DNA from: Galerina marginata
Lineage: Eukaryota; Basidiomycota; Agaricomycetes; Agaricales; Galerinaceae
DNA length: 64,000 nucleotides
NCBI GenBank assembly: GCA_023014335.1
Contig: JAECYW010000008.1
Location: 1,302,001-1,366,000 of the forward strand
Reading direction: 5' to 3'
Shown here: one piece after another, positions 42,800 through 54,990 of the stretch
Position numbering within the stretch: position 1 is the stretch's first letter
How the letters are laid out: every line of letters begins with the position of its first letter
Notes under the pieces: generated by a model
The model's database searches: none
What the model saw: the letters and a program-made list of their open reading frames with translations, nothing else
Told to the model about the DNA's origin: nothing
Position numbers and translations under genes: made by a program

Positions 42800-45771
42800 T
42801 CAATGTTCCAAAGCTAACCTGGCTTGGTTGAGGTCGAAAATTGCACTGTATCTTAAGTGAAGTAGGTCTCGCGTGGCTTGGTCGGGGGGACGGAAGGACG
42901 GCCTCTGAGCCTGAAGACGAGGTAAGAGAGGACCAAGGACTTCAGCCTGTGGCATTCGCAGCTTCAAATCTAAAGAACTATTGAAGGTCTTCCAGAGCTC
43001 TTGAGAAGCAATAAAGGGACCATCGACAAATGAGGGATCGCGATGGCGACGGTCATCCATCATATGACCGTAATTCAACTGGAAACAAAGTTCGTCGACC
43101 AAGGGCCAATAATCTGTGTAGCTTGGCTGTACTTTCGTAGCCTCCTTCAGCAGTATGTTTCGCTGGTAAAAATATCTCTTGCGTAGGCCACAAGCCACGT
43201 AGTTCGACGTCCACCAAGCATCAACTTCTGAATTAGCCAAGCGGATTCCATCGTCATAGACGAGAGACACATAGACAAGAATCCAAATAAACGACTCCAA
43301 TTCGTGGTGATAATATCGTTGGATTTTTCCTTTCCAGTAGTCTTCGTCCAAGATTTCAAGAGCCATGAACGGAACAGTGCCCATCTTCTCCGTACCCATC
43401 ACAGGAGGTTCCCATTGCAAGACGGAAAGATCGAAGTCGGCCAATACACCGCTTTGAGTGTCCGGGTCATACATAAGGTTACTGAGACTGGGATCCCCGT
43501 GTTCGACATGGTGTTTCCAAAGAAATGCGTGACCTGACACAGAGACGACATTAGATCGGTATAAATTTGCTTGGACCGTAAGAGCTCACATATAACAGTT
43601 TCAAGCCACGCTTTGATAAATACTGTTCCCTGTACGCTCGTAATTTTCTGCAGCTTCTTCATGCCAATAAGTCGAAGAGTACGGTGACCCTTCCATCTGC
43701 GCTTCACCATGCTCCGAATACGCTGAGTGGTGCATCCTGGTACGTCGCCATGGAAAAGCAGCAAAGGCAGATGCTTAAGCATGTCCTTGTCATTATCCTT
43801 TGCGATCTGGCGGATGACCCGCAGTGTCAGCCCTTCATTTCGCCGCTCGACTTCTGGATGATAGATCTTGCAGACCATAGGGATAGGTACCAAGGAACCG
43901 CCGTCAGTAAAACCCTTCGCAGCGACCACAGGACGTAGCCCTTCCCACCAGACAATGCGGTCGAGGCGATAGAAACTCGTTCATGTTCGCTTCGATTTTT
44001 GACATATTATTATTTTGGTCATCGTGAGCCCAGAAACCGGATAAATCCTGTTTCAGATCGAGAATGACTTTGGGGATAGGTTGGCTCAGCCTGAGTGGTC
44101 GGCGCCGGTGTTTCTCGAAGTCCATGCAATGCTTTGGGGTTAAGACAGGGAATGATTCCCCAATCTTCTGTCGTGAATCGTTGAAGAGCAAGGAGGAGAA
44201 CCAGGAATCGGGGGAAATTCCAAAAGATGCTGAGGACCATTAGACTGCAGGACGCCTTGACGATCGTAATACCAAAGCCATATGTAGTCATCTGTTCAAT
44301 AGTATCAGATTCGAAAAGTCGCTGAAAGAGTAGAAACAACATACCTGTGAACAGTAAGTTTATAGCCTGATGGACGCCCGCACTGTACGACATCATCTCC
44401 AACGCGTATGAGGCACACTGCACCCGACCAGTAACCGCGTCCTGTGTAGTCTTTGGGATGATATTCGCTTGCATTTCCGAATTCCTGTCTACGGCCGAAT
44501 CTTGTAAAGAGTTGAGCTTTGAATCAGACGACGACTCAGCCGACGACTCAACCGACGACTCAGACGACGACTCAGAATCCAACGGCCGTTGTTTCTTCCT
44601 GGGTAACGAATGTTCCCCGACATATTCACTTTCGCGAGCTCGCTTCGAACCAGAGGCTTCAACAGTCATCGGCGAAGACGGTTCCTCTTCCGAAAATATA
44701 TGGTCCTAAGCTCACAAGGTTTGCATGCGATAATGTATTCGGAGCACTCCTGCTTTCGAAAGGTTTGTTTAAGCGGATGCTCTTGCCCCCTTCAGGGATA
44801 CGCCCCGCTCCCGCTTGAGATACTTTGAATGCGGCACAAGAAAGGATCACCTGCCACTCGAATTTCTTCTTAGGCTCCTCCGAGAATATCCTTCTGGCCA
44901 CTTCGTCCTCTTCCTCTAGACCATCGGCAGTGTAGCGCAGCTGCGAGGGACGTGACTATGACATCCGGTTTTCTGTCTATGATGTTCTTCATATCTGCAA
45001 AGTGGGTCATGATAGATTTGGGACCGTTGCGGCGGAACCGTAATGTCCAGGGAATCTGGCTTTCGAACCCCAAGGTTTGCGCCAATAGGTGCCAGGCGTT
45101 CGAGGACGTCGTTGCATAGAAAAACGTATGGACCATAACGGCTCGGTTCCTTCTCCAGTGAATGCATTAGCACTGCGCAAAGCAATTAAGTTTAGTGTAA
45201 GGGATCGCGAAAAAAATTGGATAGAGAACGCACAAAGCTTCCAACTTTTTCCTTCACTTTCGCATCATTTGCAACAGGTAAGACTGCGTCGAGTGCGTCG
45301 TGAAGGAGGTCGTCCAAGATGAGATCTCTCTTACTAACTAACTCCTTTTCCCTTTCGGAGCCAAACCGAACCGTATCGTCGGGATCTTCGTCACCTCCCT
45401 GGCCTCTCATCTCCGTATTCTCCCTCACATCTGCACCAGCCGTTTTGATATCAGAGCCACCAGTTTCCCGCCAAATTTCCGTAGTAGCGCTGCGACTGCA
45501 ACTTCTCGATTTCTGTCTGTAATTCGTCCAGCCGCTTCTTCCGTTCACTACCGTCCTGGAGCACGACAGAAAGGAAGTGCTTCAAGAATGCGTCGAAGCT
45601 GCATTTCGCTGAATTATTTATGTCTGCTTCGAACTCCACTTTGATCCTTCAACCAAGTCAGTCAAGACTGAAATAGCAGATATGACATACATACCTGTCA
45701 TTGTTATTGCCTGTCTGACCCAGAGAACCGCTGACATTCTGGCTAGAAGATAAAAGGATTTCGTCTGCCAT
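42800..45771 (-). CDS. FunK1 fungal-type protein kinase, copy A
   Basis: Member of the fungal-expanded FunK1 kinase-like family. The N-terminus (ATG at 45771, MADEILLSSSQNVSG) runs into a coiled coil (KKRLDELQTEIEKLQ). A bipartite basic motif (GSKRARESEY ... RKKQR) is followed by an acidic SES-rich linker near 44520-44580. The kinase part has GRATS-like glycine motif remains, VCKIYHPE with the likely ATP lysine, a catalytic loop HGDPSLSN, ADFDLS in place of DFG, GTVPFMALEIL and HHELESFIWILVY. The catalytic loop is joined across an intron at 43535-43590. The frame is broken: a one-base deletion near 44295 shared with copy B, a compensating insertion near 44245, and a further shift near 44080. 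Probably non-functional unless these are errors. Cellular role unknown; the basic motif suggests the nucleus. Confidence 0.75.
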
Positions 45772-46002
45772 GGTGCTAACATGCAAGTTTCAAGTTGGGC
45801 TAAAAAGCTGACGGCAGTACAGTCGGTTCTGACTCAAGTTGTGAGGAGGATGGCTGGAATCAGGAATCAGGAATCAGGATGCCACCCGGCATTGAGAATT
45901 GAGACTTTCGCGTCTCGGTACCTTGTCACGTGCCCGCGTGTCCGTGAATATTTCAAGGCCCGCGGCCCTAGATGATCGACACTCTTAAGTTTGAGTTCTC
46001 CA
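45772..46002. promoter_or_regulatory. Shared head-to-head promoter, FunK1 A / MYND 1
   Basis: Only 231 bp separate the divergent start codons. The region contains GTCACGTGCC (CACGTG E-box palindrome) near 45926 and TATTTCAAGGCCCGCGGC at 45949-45966. The latter recurs with one change upstream of FunK1 B (51352-51369), and CACGTG recurs upstream of FunK1 C near 54834. A bidirectional promoter is inferred. Confidence 0.5.
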
Positions 46003-47869
46003 ATGATCAATCTGCAGGCCTTTCTTGCCAATTTCGAGGGCTTGAACTTCAGTACTTCGGTAGCTGTCATCTACTGGCTTTACAACTCATATCCTGATTT
46101 GCCGCTCCCTGTATTTGATAAGGCCCTTTGTGAATTTTGCCAGGCATTGATTTTGCATCGATTGCTGCAGAGTAACTGGTATGTAACTACCTCAGGCTTC
46201 ACCCATTTGCATTAAAATTGTCAAATGCACCAGAATCCATACTCAATACTCCAGGCTCTAGATATGGCTACGGGTAAAAATCAACAGCTATCCCTCAGTT
46301 CCGCGATCGGACTATTAACTTCGACCATGAGAGATCCCAAGAAAGCCAGCGCATGCGCTATGAGAATCAGCCTCGCCGCAGACCGTATTGACCAAGAGCT
46401 GGAAGAATGCAACTCCTATGGCTACGAAGATCAAATTTGCTAAATCCCATCCCGAGTTCCTCAGATCAGGTATCAAATTCCTCACATTTCCGGAGCCACC
46501 TCCAGAACACGTGGCGATGATGAATCGTCTAGGGCGATGTCGTTGCGATATGCGCCAGCCCGGAATGAAAGAACTTCATAGAGCCTCTCGAACACGACGA
46601 GACGGACGAACCAAGCTTCGCGGTATTGATCTTATATTCGATGCGGTAGCCACCGTCAGCAACTGTCTCGTTCTTGCTCTTGCTGACTTAACACAGCACA
46701 AATTTCGCAATGTAAGTGCGACTGGAGAACAACCTTGGCCACAAGGCCCAGACGATTTACTTCCATATGGACCCAAGGACTCGATCCATGGGCTGGAACT
46801 TTGGGTCGCAGGACCTCCCCATGGATACATCATATTCAAGCTCGCGGGGAGTTTGGCCCTATTTTATGTCCCATTCGCAAAAGAGGTTTTCCAGTCACCA
46901 ACATTTATCTTTCCTTTTGCCCGACCTATTGAACATCTTTCAGCGGCTATCATATTCTACGATGAGGTGGACTCTTCACCACTCGCACGCACTCACTATT
47001 TTACGTACCCAGTCCAAACTATTTTCGAATTTTTCGACAGCCTAGGACAATGCGACAGACGTCTGTTCAATATGATGGTGACTGCACGAGGCGGCTGGAT
47101 CTCGTCCGTCCTTGCACGCCTTACCACAATACTGTCTACACTACCTATGGAATGGAGCAAAATTCGAACGACCGTGCAGTTTATGGCCGTTTTTGCAAAT
47201 GTGAAAATCGATCCAGCCACGGGAGTTGGACTCGTTGAAATCAAACGTGAGCAACTGACGGAGCTTCCGTTCTTTGACTCGCTCGAGACAGGCTTTCAAT
47301 GAGATAATTGAATCTCGAAAGATGGGTTGTTGGAACACTGCTTGTCCTTCAGTGGGCGAAATCATCCACTCGCGGCTTTGTGGTAAGTGCAACCTTCTCA
47401 GATTCTGTGGAGAAAAGGTGGGTATTCATTCATTCTTTTAACTTCGTAATTTACTACTAATGAAACCAATCTGTAGTGCCAAAAAGAGGCCTGGAAGTCT
47501 CCTGTACTTCCACACAAGCCCCTCTGCGCCAAAATCCATGCTTTAAAAGAGCTCTTAGGCACTGAGGATTGGGTACTGATGTGGACTCCCGACTACACAT
47601 ATGCGCAATTTCAAGCCATGTGCAGCGCAAAAGAAATTGATCTTGAAACCGTGAAGGCGATTGGAAAGGCGATATCCGCCCTCAGGCGACACAAGAGCGT
47701 GTATCAGGAGGACTTGAAGAGAGCTGGGGCATCGCAGGTGGAGCGCCTGTTGAGAGTAGAGCAGGAGAAAGTTTCAGCTCAGATTTTAGATGGCCTTATC
47801 GATGATGTTGGACTCGATTCACTGACGATAATTGGGCGGGAGGATTATCTCAGAGATGCCATCCACTGA
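46003..47869 (+). CDS. MYND-finger protein 1
   Basis: The first exon starts MINLQAFLANFEGLNFST and splices at GTATGT near 46180 to ALDMATG. A long domain without recognised family follows (ASACAMR, KSHPEFLRSGIKFLTFP, LPYGPKDSIHGLE, IIFKLAGSLALFYVPF, KIRTTVQFMAVFAN). A C-terminal MYND zinc finger has C-x4-C (CWNTAC), CGKC, C-x3-C (CGEKC, split by an intron) and HKPLC. The tail is charged and helical. Two single-base insertions (near 46417 and 47291) break the frame relative to the second copy at 58369-59970. MYND fingers usually bind proline-rich partners, and this N-terminal plus MYND architecture is common in agaric gene expansions. It shares a promoter with FunK1 A. Confidence 0.72.
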
Positions 47870-48265
47870 TCCTACCATTCAATCCATGTAATACTTAGGT
47901 TTGTAAATCAATTCGTTTGATTTATCGACACTCGATACTCTCAACTACTCGAAATTTCAGGTCTCCATGCACTCAAAAAGAAATGGGCCTCGTTCAATTG
48001 GCAAGGAATCAACAATGTTATTACAGCTAAATGTAATTCTCTAGGTGCATTCCCAAAAATAAGTTCCAAGCACAAGCACGATATGGCAGATCTAGTCGTT
48101 ATTGACAGAGGCTGACACAGAAGTCATAATTAAATCTAGCACAACAAACAACTGCCAGTGGAGATATAAGGGATGTTCTCGATGAAAGTAGGGCGACAGC
48201 TGAGCGTCCCATACAAAGATATGGTATATTGGGAATAAATCGGCCCATAATTAAGCGTTGCGTGA
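47870..48265. other. Spacer holding the 3' flank of a FunK1 unit
   Basis: From about 48060 the sequence matches the 3' flanks of the other FunK1 copies (42655-42790 and 51570-51690), including GTCGTTAT and CACAACA-type blocks. The duplicated unit therefore extends about 170 bp past the kinase stop codon. Confidence 0.6.
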
Positions 48266-51241
48266 TTAATGGGGTGGAGTATCATGATCACCGTTCAAAG
48301 CTGACCTGGCGAGGTCGAGTTCGAGAATTGTACTGTATCTTGAATGAAGTAGGTCTCGAGTGGCTTGGTCGGGGGGACGGAAGGACGGCCTCTGAGCTTG
48401 AAGACGAGGCAGGAGAGGACGAAGGACTTCGGCCTGTGGCATTGGCAACTTCAAATCTAAACAATCTTTGAAGATCTTCCAGAGCTCTTGAGAAGCAATA
48501 AAGGGGCCATCAACAAGTGAGGGATCACCAAGGCGACGATCATCGTGCAGCGCATGAGCGAAACGCATTTCGGAACAAAGCTTGTAGACCAAGGGCCAAT
48601 AATCTGTGTAACTTGGCTGTACTCTTGTAGCCTGCTTCTGCAGTATGTTTCGCTGATAAAAATGTCGCTTGTTTAGGTGACAAGCCACGTAGTTCGACGT
48701 CGACCAAGCATTAACTTCGGAGTTAGGCAAGCGATCTCCATCGTCATAGAGGAGAGACACATAGACAAGAATCCAAATAAACGACTCCAATTCGTGGTGA
48801 TAATATCGTTGGATTTTTCCTTTCCAGTAGCCTTCGTTCAAGATTTCAAGAGCCATGAACGGAACAGTGCCCATCTTCTCCGTGCCCATCACACGGGGTT
48901 CCCATTGCAAGACCGAAATATCGAAGTCGGCCAATACACCGCTTTGAGTGTCAGGGTCATACATAAGGTTACCGAGACTCGGGTCCCCGTTTTCGACATG
49001 ATGTTTCCAAAGAAATGCGTGACCTGACACAAAAACAACATGAGATGGGTATAAATTTGCCTGGACCATAAGAGCTCACATATAACAGTTTCAAGCCACG
49101 CCTTGATGAATGCCGTTCCCTGTACGCTCGTGATTTTCTGCAGCTTCTTCATGCCAATAAGTCGAAGAGTACGGTGACCCTTCCAGCTGCGCTTCACCAT
49201 GCTTCGAATACGCTGAGTGGTGCATCCCGGTACATCGCCGTGGAAAAGCAGCAAAGGCAGATGCTTAAGCATGTCCTTGTCGTTATCCTTTGCGATCTGG
49301 CGGATGACCCGCAGTATCAGCCCTTCATTTCGCCGCTCAATTTCCGGATAATAGATCTTGCAGACCATAGGGATAGGCACCAATGAACCGTCATCAGCAA
49401 AACCCTTCGCAGCGACCACCGACGTAGCCCTTCCTGCCAGACAATGCGGGCGAGGTGATAGAAACCACCTCATATTCACTTCGACTCTTGTCATACCGTT
49501 ATTCTGATCTTCGTGAGCCCAGAAGCCCGACAAATCCTGTTGCAGATCGAGAATGACTTCGGGGATGGTTGGCTCAGCCCGACCGGTCGGTGTCGGAGTT
49601 CCTCGAAGTCCATGTAATGCTTTGGGGTTAAGACAAGGAATAATTCCCCAATCTGCTATCGTGAATCGTTGAAAAGCAAGAAGAAGAACCAGGAAGCGGG
49701 GGAAATTCCTGAAGATGCTGAGACCATCTGACTGTAGGACGCCTTGACGATCGTAATGCCAAATCCATATGTAGTCATCTGTTCAATAGCATCAGATTCG
49801 AAAAGTCGCTAAAAGAGTAGAAACAACATACCTGTGAACAGTAAGTTGATAGTGTGATGAACACCCGCGCTGTACGACATCATCTCCAAAGCGTATGATG
49901 CACATTGTACCCGACCGTTAATCGCCTCCTGTGTGTTCTTTGGGATGATATTGGCTTGCATTTCCGAATTCCTGTCTACGGCCGAATCTTGTAAAGAGTT
50001 AGGCTTTGAATCAGCCGACGACTCAGACGACGACTCAGCCGACGACGACTCAGCCGACGACGACTCAGCCGACGACGACTCAGACGATGACTCAGAATCC
50101 AACGGCCGTTGTTTCTTCCTGGGTAACGAATGTTCCCCAACATATTCACTTTCGCGAGCTCGCTTCGAACCAGAGCTTTCAACAGTCGTTGACGAAGACG
50201 ATTCCTCTTCTGGAAATATATGGTCTAAGCTCGCAAGGTTTGCATGTGATATTGTATTCGGAGCACCCCCGCTGTCGAAAGGCTTGTTCAAGTGGCTGCT
50301 CTTGCCCGCTTCAGGGATACGCCTCGCTCCCACTTGAGATACTTTGAATGCATTACAAGAGAGGATCATCTGCCACTCGAAGTCTTTCGTGGGCTTCTCC
50401 GAGAATATCCTTTTGGCTACTTCGTCCTCTTTCTGTAGACCATCGGCGTGTAGCGCAGCCGCGAGGGACGTGACGATGACATCCGGTTTGTTGTCTACGA
50501 CGTTCCTCTTATTTGCATATTGGGCCATGATGGATTTGGGATCGTTGCGGCGGAACCGAATGTCCAGGGAATCTGGCTTTCGAACCCCAAGATTTGCGCC
50601 AATAGGTGCCAGGCGCTCTAGAATTTCATTACATAGAAGAACGTATGGCCCATAACGGCTCGGTTCCTTCTCCGTAAATGCATTGGCACTGCGCAAAGTA
50701 ATCAAGTTTAGTGAAATGGATCGTGAAAAAAATTGGATAGAGAACGTACAAAGCTTCCAATTTTTCCTTGACTTTCGCATCATTTGCAAAAGGTAGAACG
50801 GTCTCGAGTGCGTCGCGAAGGAGATCGTCCAGGAAGTGGTCTCTCTCATTAACCAACTCCTTCTCCTTTTCAGAGCCAAACCGAGTATTGTCGTTTGAAT
50901 CTTCGTTACTTGCAAATCCGTGGCCTCCCATCTCACTGTTCTTCTTCACATCTGCAGCAGCTGTTTCGACGTCAGAGCCACTGTCCGCCAAGTTTCCGTA
51001 GTACCGTTGCGACTGTAACTTCTCTATCTCTGTCTGTAGTTCGTCCAGCCGCTTCTTTCGTTCGCTATCTTCCTGGAGCACCACAGAAAGGAAGTACTTC
51101 AAGAGTGCGTCGAAGCTGCATTTCGCTGAAATGTTTATGTTTCCCTCCAGCTCCCTTTCGATAGCTTTTAGTCTTCAACCAAGTCAGTCAAGAATAAAAT
51201 GGCAGATACAGACATACATACTGATTATTGTTATTGTCCAT
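48266..51241 (-). CDS. FunK1 fungal-type protein kinase, copy B
   Basis: Close paralogue of copy A. The original N-terminus seems altered: the ATG used by copy A is not aligned, and the nearest start is MDNNNNQ at 51241. Then follow a coiled coil (KKRLDELQTEIEKLQ), the basic GSKRARESEY/RKKQR motif and a linker expanded by 15-bp repeats. The kinase core has GRATSVVAAKGF, MVCKIYYPE, HGDPSLGN (Ser to Gly in the loop), ADFDIS, GTVPFMALEIL and HHELESFIWILVY. The same one-base deletion as in copy A (near 49785) takes the region corresponding to YYDRQG out of frame, and it is not restored until about 49530. Likely a pseudogene or a truncated product. Confidence 0.72.
50011..50098 (+). repeat. 15-bp minisatellite in FunK1 B linker
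   Basis: GACGACGACTCAGCC is repeated head to tail at 50041, 50056 and 50071 with degenerate units on both sides. On the coding strand it adds SSAES units to the acidic Ser/Glu linker. Copy A has a shorter 12-bp-based version at about 44521-44575 and copy C has none. Confidence 0.8.
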
Positions 51242-51745
51242 ATGACTCACAGAGCTGGTCGCATTCACACTAGGAGATGAGATATGAAAAGCTGAGAGAA
51301 GTGCAGCCAGTTGTTAGGAGGTGCCATTGTGCCACTCTTCAGAGTCTAGAGTATTTCAAGGTCCGCGGCTTCAGACGAGGGTGATTTCCAATATATCACG
51401 CGCACGCCGCAGATTGCATGCGCGAAGCAAATCGGTAATCCAGTGCTATGTTTTACATCGATGGTAACCAAGGAATTATTAGAATGTAATAAGGAACGAC
51501 CGACATCGTAGAGCGAAGGTTGTTCTGGGTCGAATTTTTTTGAGATTTTGTTTATCACAAGACCGCAAGGTTATAACACATGCAATGTAGCAGATGCAGT
51601 CGTAGTCGTTAATACAGAAGGCCGAGGTAGGAATTACACATTATAGGTCCACCACAAACAATCGCCAATGGAGAATTCAGGGATGGCATCAAAGTTTGAA
51701 TCGTTAAGGTCGCGTTAAGCATGGCATCGTCGATGAGGTCGGTTA
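51242..51745. other. Spacer between FunK1 B and C
   Basis: The right part of this spacer in transcription terms (51242-51370) is the FunK1 B promoter with TATTTCAAGGTCCGCGGC at 51352. The left part of the next unit (51570-51745) is the 3' flank of FunK1 C. No MYND gene remains here. Confidence 0.5.
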
Positions 51746-54726
51746 TCATTGTCCCAAAGCTGACCCAGCTCCGTCGACGTCGAGGATTGCAGAGTACTTT
51801 ATCTGAAGTAGTTTTCGCATGGCCTCGTCGGGCAGACGGAATGATGGTTTATGTTTTTGAAGGCAGGGTAAGAGAGGATTGACGAATTCGGCTCGGGGTA
51901 TTAGCAGTCTCGCACTGAGTACCCTATTGAACATGTCCCAGACCTCTTGGGAGGCCAAAAATGACCATGGGCTATCGACAGGTGGGGGTTCACCCAGGCG
52001 ACGATTGTGCAGGGCATGAGTGAAATACAGTTCGGTACAGAGTTTGTCGATCAAGGGCCAATAATCGGTGTAGCTTGGTTGTACTCTCTTAGCCTCCTTG
52101 TCCAGAATCTCGCGGGTGTAAAAATCTCGCTTCTTTTGACGACAGGTCACGTAGTTCGAGGTCCTCCAAACATCGACACCGGAGTTGGGCTGGCGGTCTT
52201 CATTGTCATAGAGAAGAGACACATAGACCAAAATCCAAATAAATGATTCCAACTCGTGGTTATACCAACGTTGGACGTGTCCTTCCCAGTAGTCCTTGGT
52301 CAAGATTTCGATGGCCATGAAGGGAACCGTGCCCGTCCTCTCCGTACCGACCACGCGAGGTTCCCATTGCAAGATGGAAAGATCGAAGTCACTCAATACA
52401 CCGCTTTGAGTGTCCGGGTCATACATGAGGTTACTCAGACTTGGGTCCCCATGTTCGACATGGTTTTTCCAAAGGAAAGCGTGACCTAACAAAAAGGCGA
52501 AATCAGAATTTTTATACATTTGACTGAACAATTAAACAACAGAACTCACATATAACAGTTTCAAGCCACGCCTTCATGAATGCAGTTCCCTGGACACTCG
52601 TGATTTTCTGCAGCTTTTTCATGCCTATAACTCGGAGGGTACGGTGACCCTTCCACTTCCGCTTTACCATGCTCCGAATACGTTCAGTGGTGCATCCCGG
52701 CACATCGCCATAAAAAAGCAAGGTCGGCAGGTGCTTCAGCATCTCATCGTCGTTATCAGTTGCGATCTGGCGGACCACCTGCAATGTAAGCCCTTCATGG
52801 CGCCGCTGAAGTTCTGGATGATAGATCTTGCAGACCATCGGCGTAGGTACTGAGGAGCCATCTTCAGTATAACCTGTGGCAGCGACCACTGACGTAGCTC
52901 TTCCTGCCAGACAATGCGGTTGATGTGATAGAAACTCCTTCATATTCACCTCGACGCTTGTCATATTGTTATTCTGATCATCGCGAACCCACAAGCCTGA
53001 CAGATCCTGTTGCAGATCGAGGTTGACTTCTGGGATAGTTGGTTCGTCTTCACCTTTCCGTGTCTTCTTCTTTTCAAGTCTGTGTACTGCCTTGGGGTTG
53101 AGACAAGGAATGACTCCCCAATCTTCTATCGTGAATCGTTGAAGAGCAAAAAGGAGGACCAGGAACCGGGGGAAATTCCAGAAGATGCTGAGACCGTCTG
53201 ACTGTAGGATGCCTTGACGATCGTAATACCAAATCCATATGTAGTCATCTTTTTCAATAAGATCAGATTGGGTAACCCGCTGGAAGAGAAGAAACGACAT
53301 ACCAGTGAACAGTAAGTTGATAGCGTGATGGACACCCGCACTGTACGACATCATCTCCAACGCGTATGATGCACATTGCACCCGACCGTTGATCGCCTCC
53401 TGTGTGTTCTTTGGGATGATGTTCGCTTGCATCCTCGAATTTCTGTCAGCGGCCGATTCTTGCACCGAGTTAAGCTTTGAACCAGAAGCCGACTCAGGAC
53501 CCAATTTCCGTTGTTTCTTTGTGGGTGACGAATGTTCCCCAACATGTTCACCCTCGCGAGCTCGCTTCGAACCGGAGCCTTCAGCAGTTCCCGGCATTAA
53601 CTTTGCCACTCTTGTATCTTCATGGTCCAAGTTGGCAAGGGATGCATGCGATAACATTTTCCGAGGACTCCCGTTTTCGAAAGGTTTGTCCAAGTGGACG
53701 CTCTTGCCCCCTTCAGGGATACGTCCAGCTCCACTTGTCGATACTTTGAATTCACCAGACGAGAGGATGGCCTCCCACTCGAATTTCTCCTTGGGCTTCT
53801 CCAAGAATATCTCTCGGGCTTCTTTGTTCTCCTTTTTTAGGCCATCGGCGTGAAGAGCGGCTGCAAGGGACGTGATAATGACATCCGGCTTGCGGTCTAC
53901 AATGTTCTTCATTCCTGCAAATTGGGAAGTGATGGATTTGGGATCGCTGCGGCGGAAACGAATGTTCAGGGGATCTGGCTTTCGAACCTTAAGGTCTTTG
54001 CCAATAGTTGCTAGGCGTTTGAGGACGTCATTACTTAGAAGAACGTATGGCCCGTAACGGCTCGGTTCCTTCTCTAAGAAGGCTGTAGCGCTGTGCAAAA
54101 AATAATGAAATTTAATACAAAGGACGGCTCAAAAGTTGAAAGGATAACCCACAAAGCTTTCAACTTTTCCTTTACTTTCGAATCATTTGCAACAGGTAGG
54201 ACGGCGTCGAGTGTGCCGTGAAGAAGGTCATCCAAGATGAAATCTCTCTCTTTAACCAACTCCTTTTCCACTTCAGAGCCAAACCACCGAGTATCGTCGT
54301 CCGGATCTTCGTTACTCACACATCCCCGGCCTCCCATCTCCGTATTCTCATTCACATCTGCACCAGCCGTTTCGACATCAGAGCCACTATTTCCCGCCAA
54401 GTTTCCGTAGTAGCGCTGGGACTGCAACTTCTCGATTTCTGTCTGTAATTCGTCCAACCGCTTCTTCTGGTCGCTATCGTCCTGGAGTACGACAGAAAGG
54501 AAATGCTTCAAGAATGAGTCGAAACCGCATTTCGCAGAATTATTGATGTCTGCTTCAAGTTCCCCTTTAATAGCTTCTTGTCTTCAATCCAGGCCAAATC
54601 GAGTCAGTCAAGAATAAAATAGCAGATATGACATGCATACAGATAAATGGTATGTCCCGCCCGATTCATAGAGCTGGTCACATTCTTGCTGGGAGTTGAG
54701 ATAATTTCAGCCTTTGTCTTTGACAT
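51746..54726 (-). CDS. FunK1 fungal-type protein kinase, copy C (most intact)
   Basis: Best preserved of three copies. The ATG at 54726 gives MSKTKAEIISTPSKNVTSS, then the coiled coil (KKRLDELQTEIEKLQ) and a long uninterrupted exon (52512-54098). That exon has RYGPYVLLSNDVL, the basic bipartite motif GSKRAREGEHVGEH plus TKKQRK, CASYALEMMSYSAGVHHAI, the family hallmark IWYYDRQGILQSDG, NFPRFLVLLFALQRF, GRATSVVAATGY, MVCKIYHPE and MKKLQKITSVQG. After an intron, HAFLWKNHVEHGDPSLSNLMYD and SDFDLS carry the catalytic Asp and metal-binding Asp. GTVPFMAIEIL and NHELESFIWILVY follow. The loop is HGD rather than HRD. Three introns, no clear frame breaks; roughly 870 residues. Substrates unknown. The family is expanded in mushroom-forming fungi. 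Confidence 0.85.
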
Positions 54727-54990
54727 GGCGCCACCATGCAGTCAAAGGTGAGCTTAGAAGTGAAGTTGGTTGAAATAAGAGATGACGATGCCACCGAAGG
54801 ATCCGTTGAACGAGTGCTAGCCGTGTCATGATCACGTGCGCGTGGAACTACTTAGGGGTCGTTTGAACATTGTCATTCAACTCATTGACAATCAGAACAA
54901 TGAACTTTGAAGTTTGAAGCAATTGAAAACTTTATAAACGTATATCTGCCCTCCCGCGACGAAAAGTGTGTGTTTAAGGATGGATAAAAG
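54727..54990. promoter_or_regulatory. Upstream region of FunK1 C
   Basis: Contains ATCACGTGCGCGTGG near 54832, a counterpart of the CACGTG element upstream of FunK1 A. Promoter role inferred from position and recurrence. Confidence 0.35.

Noticed and set aside
49933..50337. 134-residue plus-strand ORF with long Asp-rich run
   Set aside because: The Asp run is the antisense reading of the 15-bp repeat encoding the FunK1 B SES linker.
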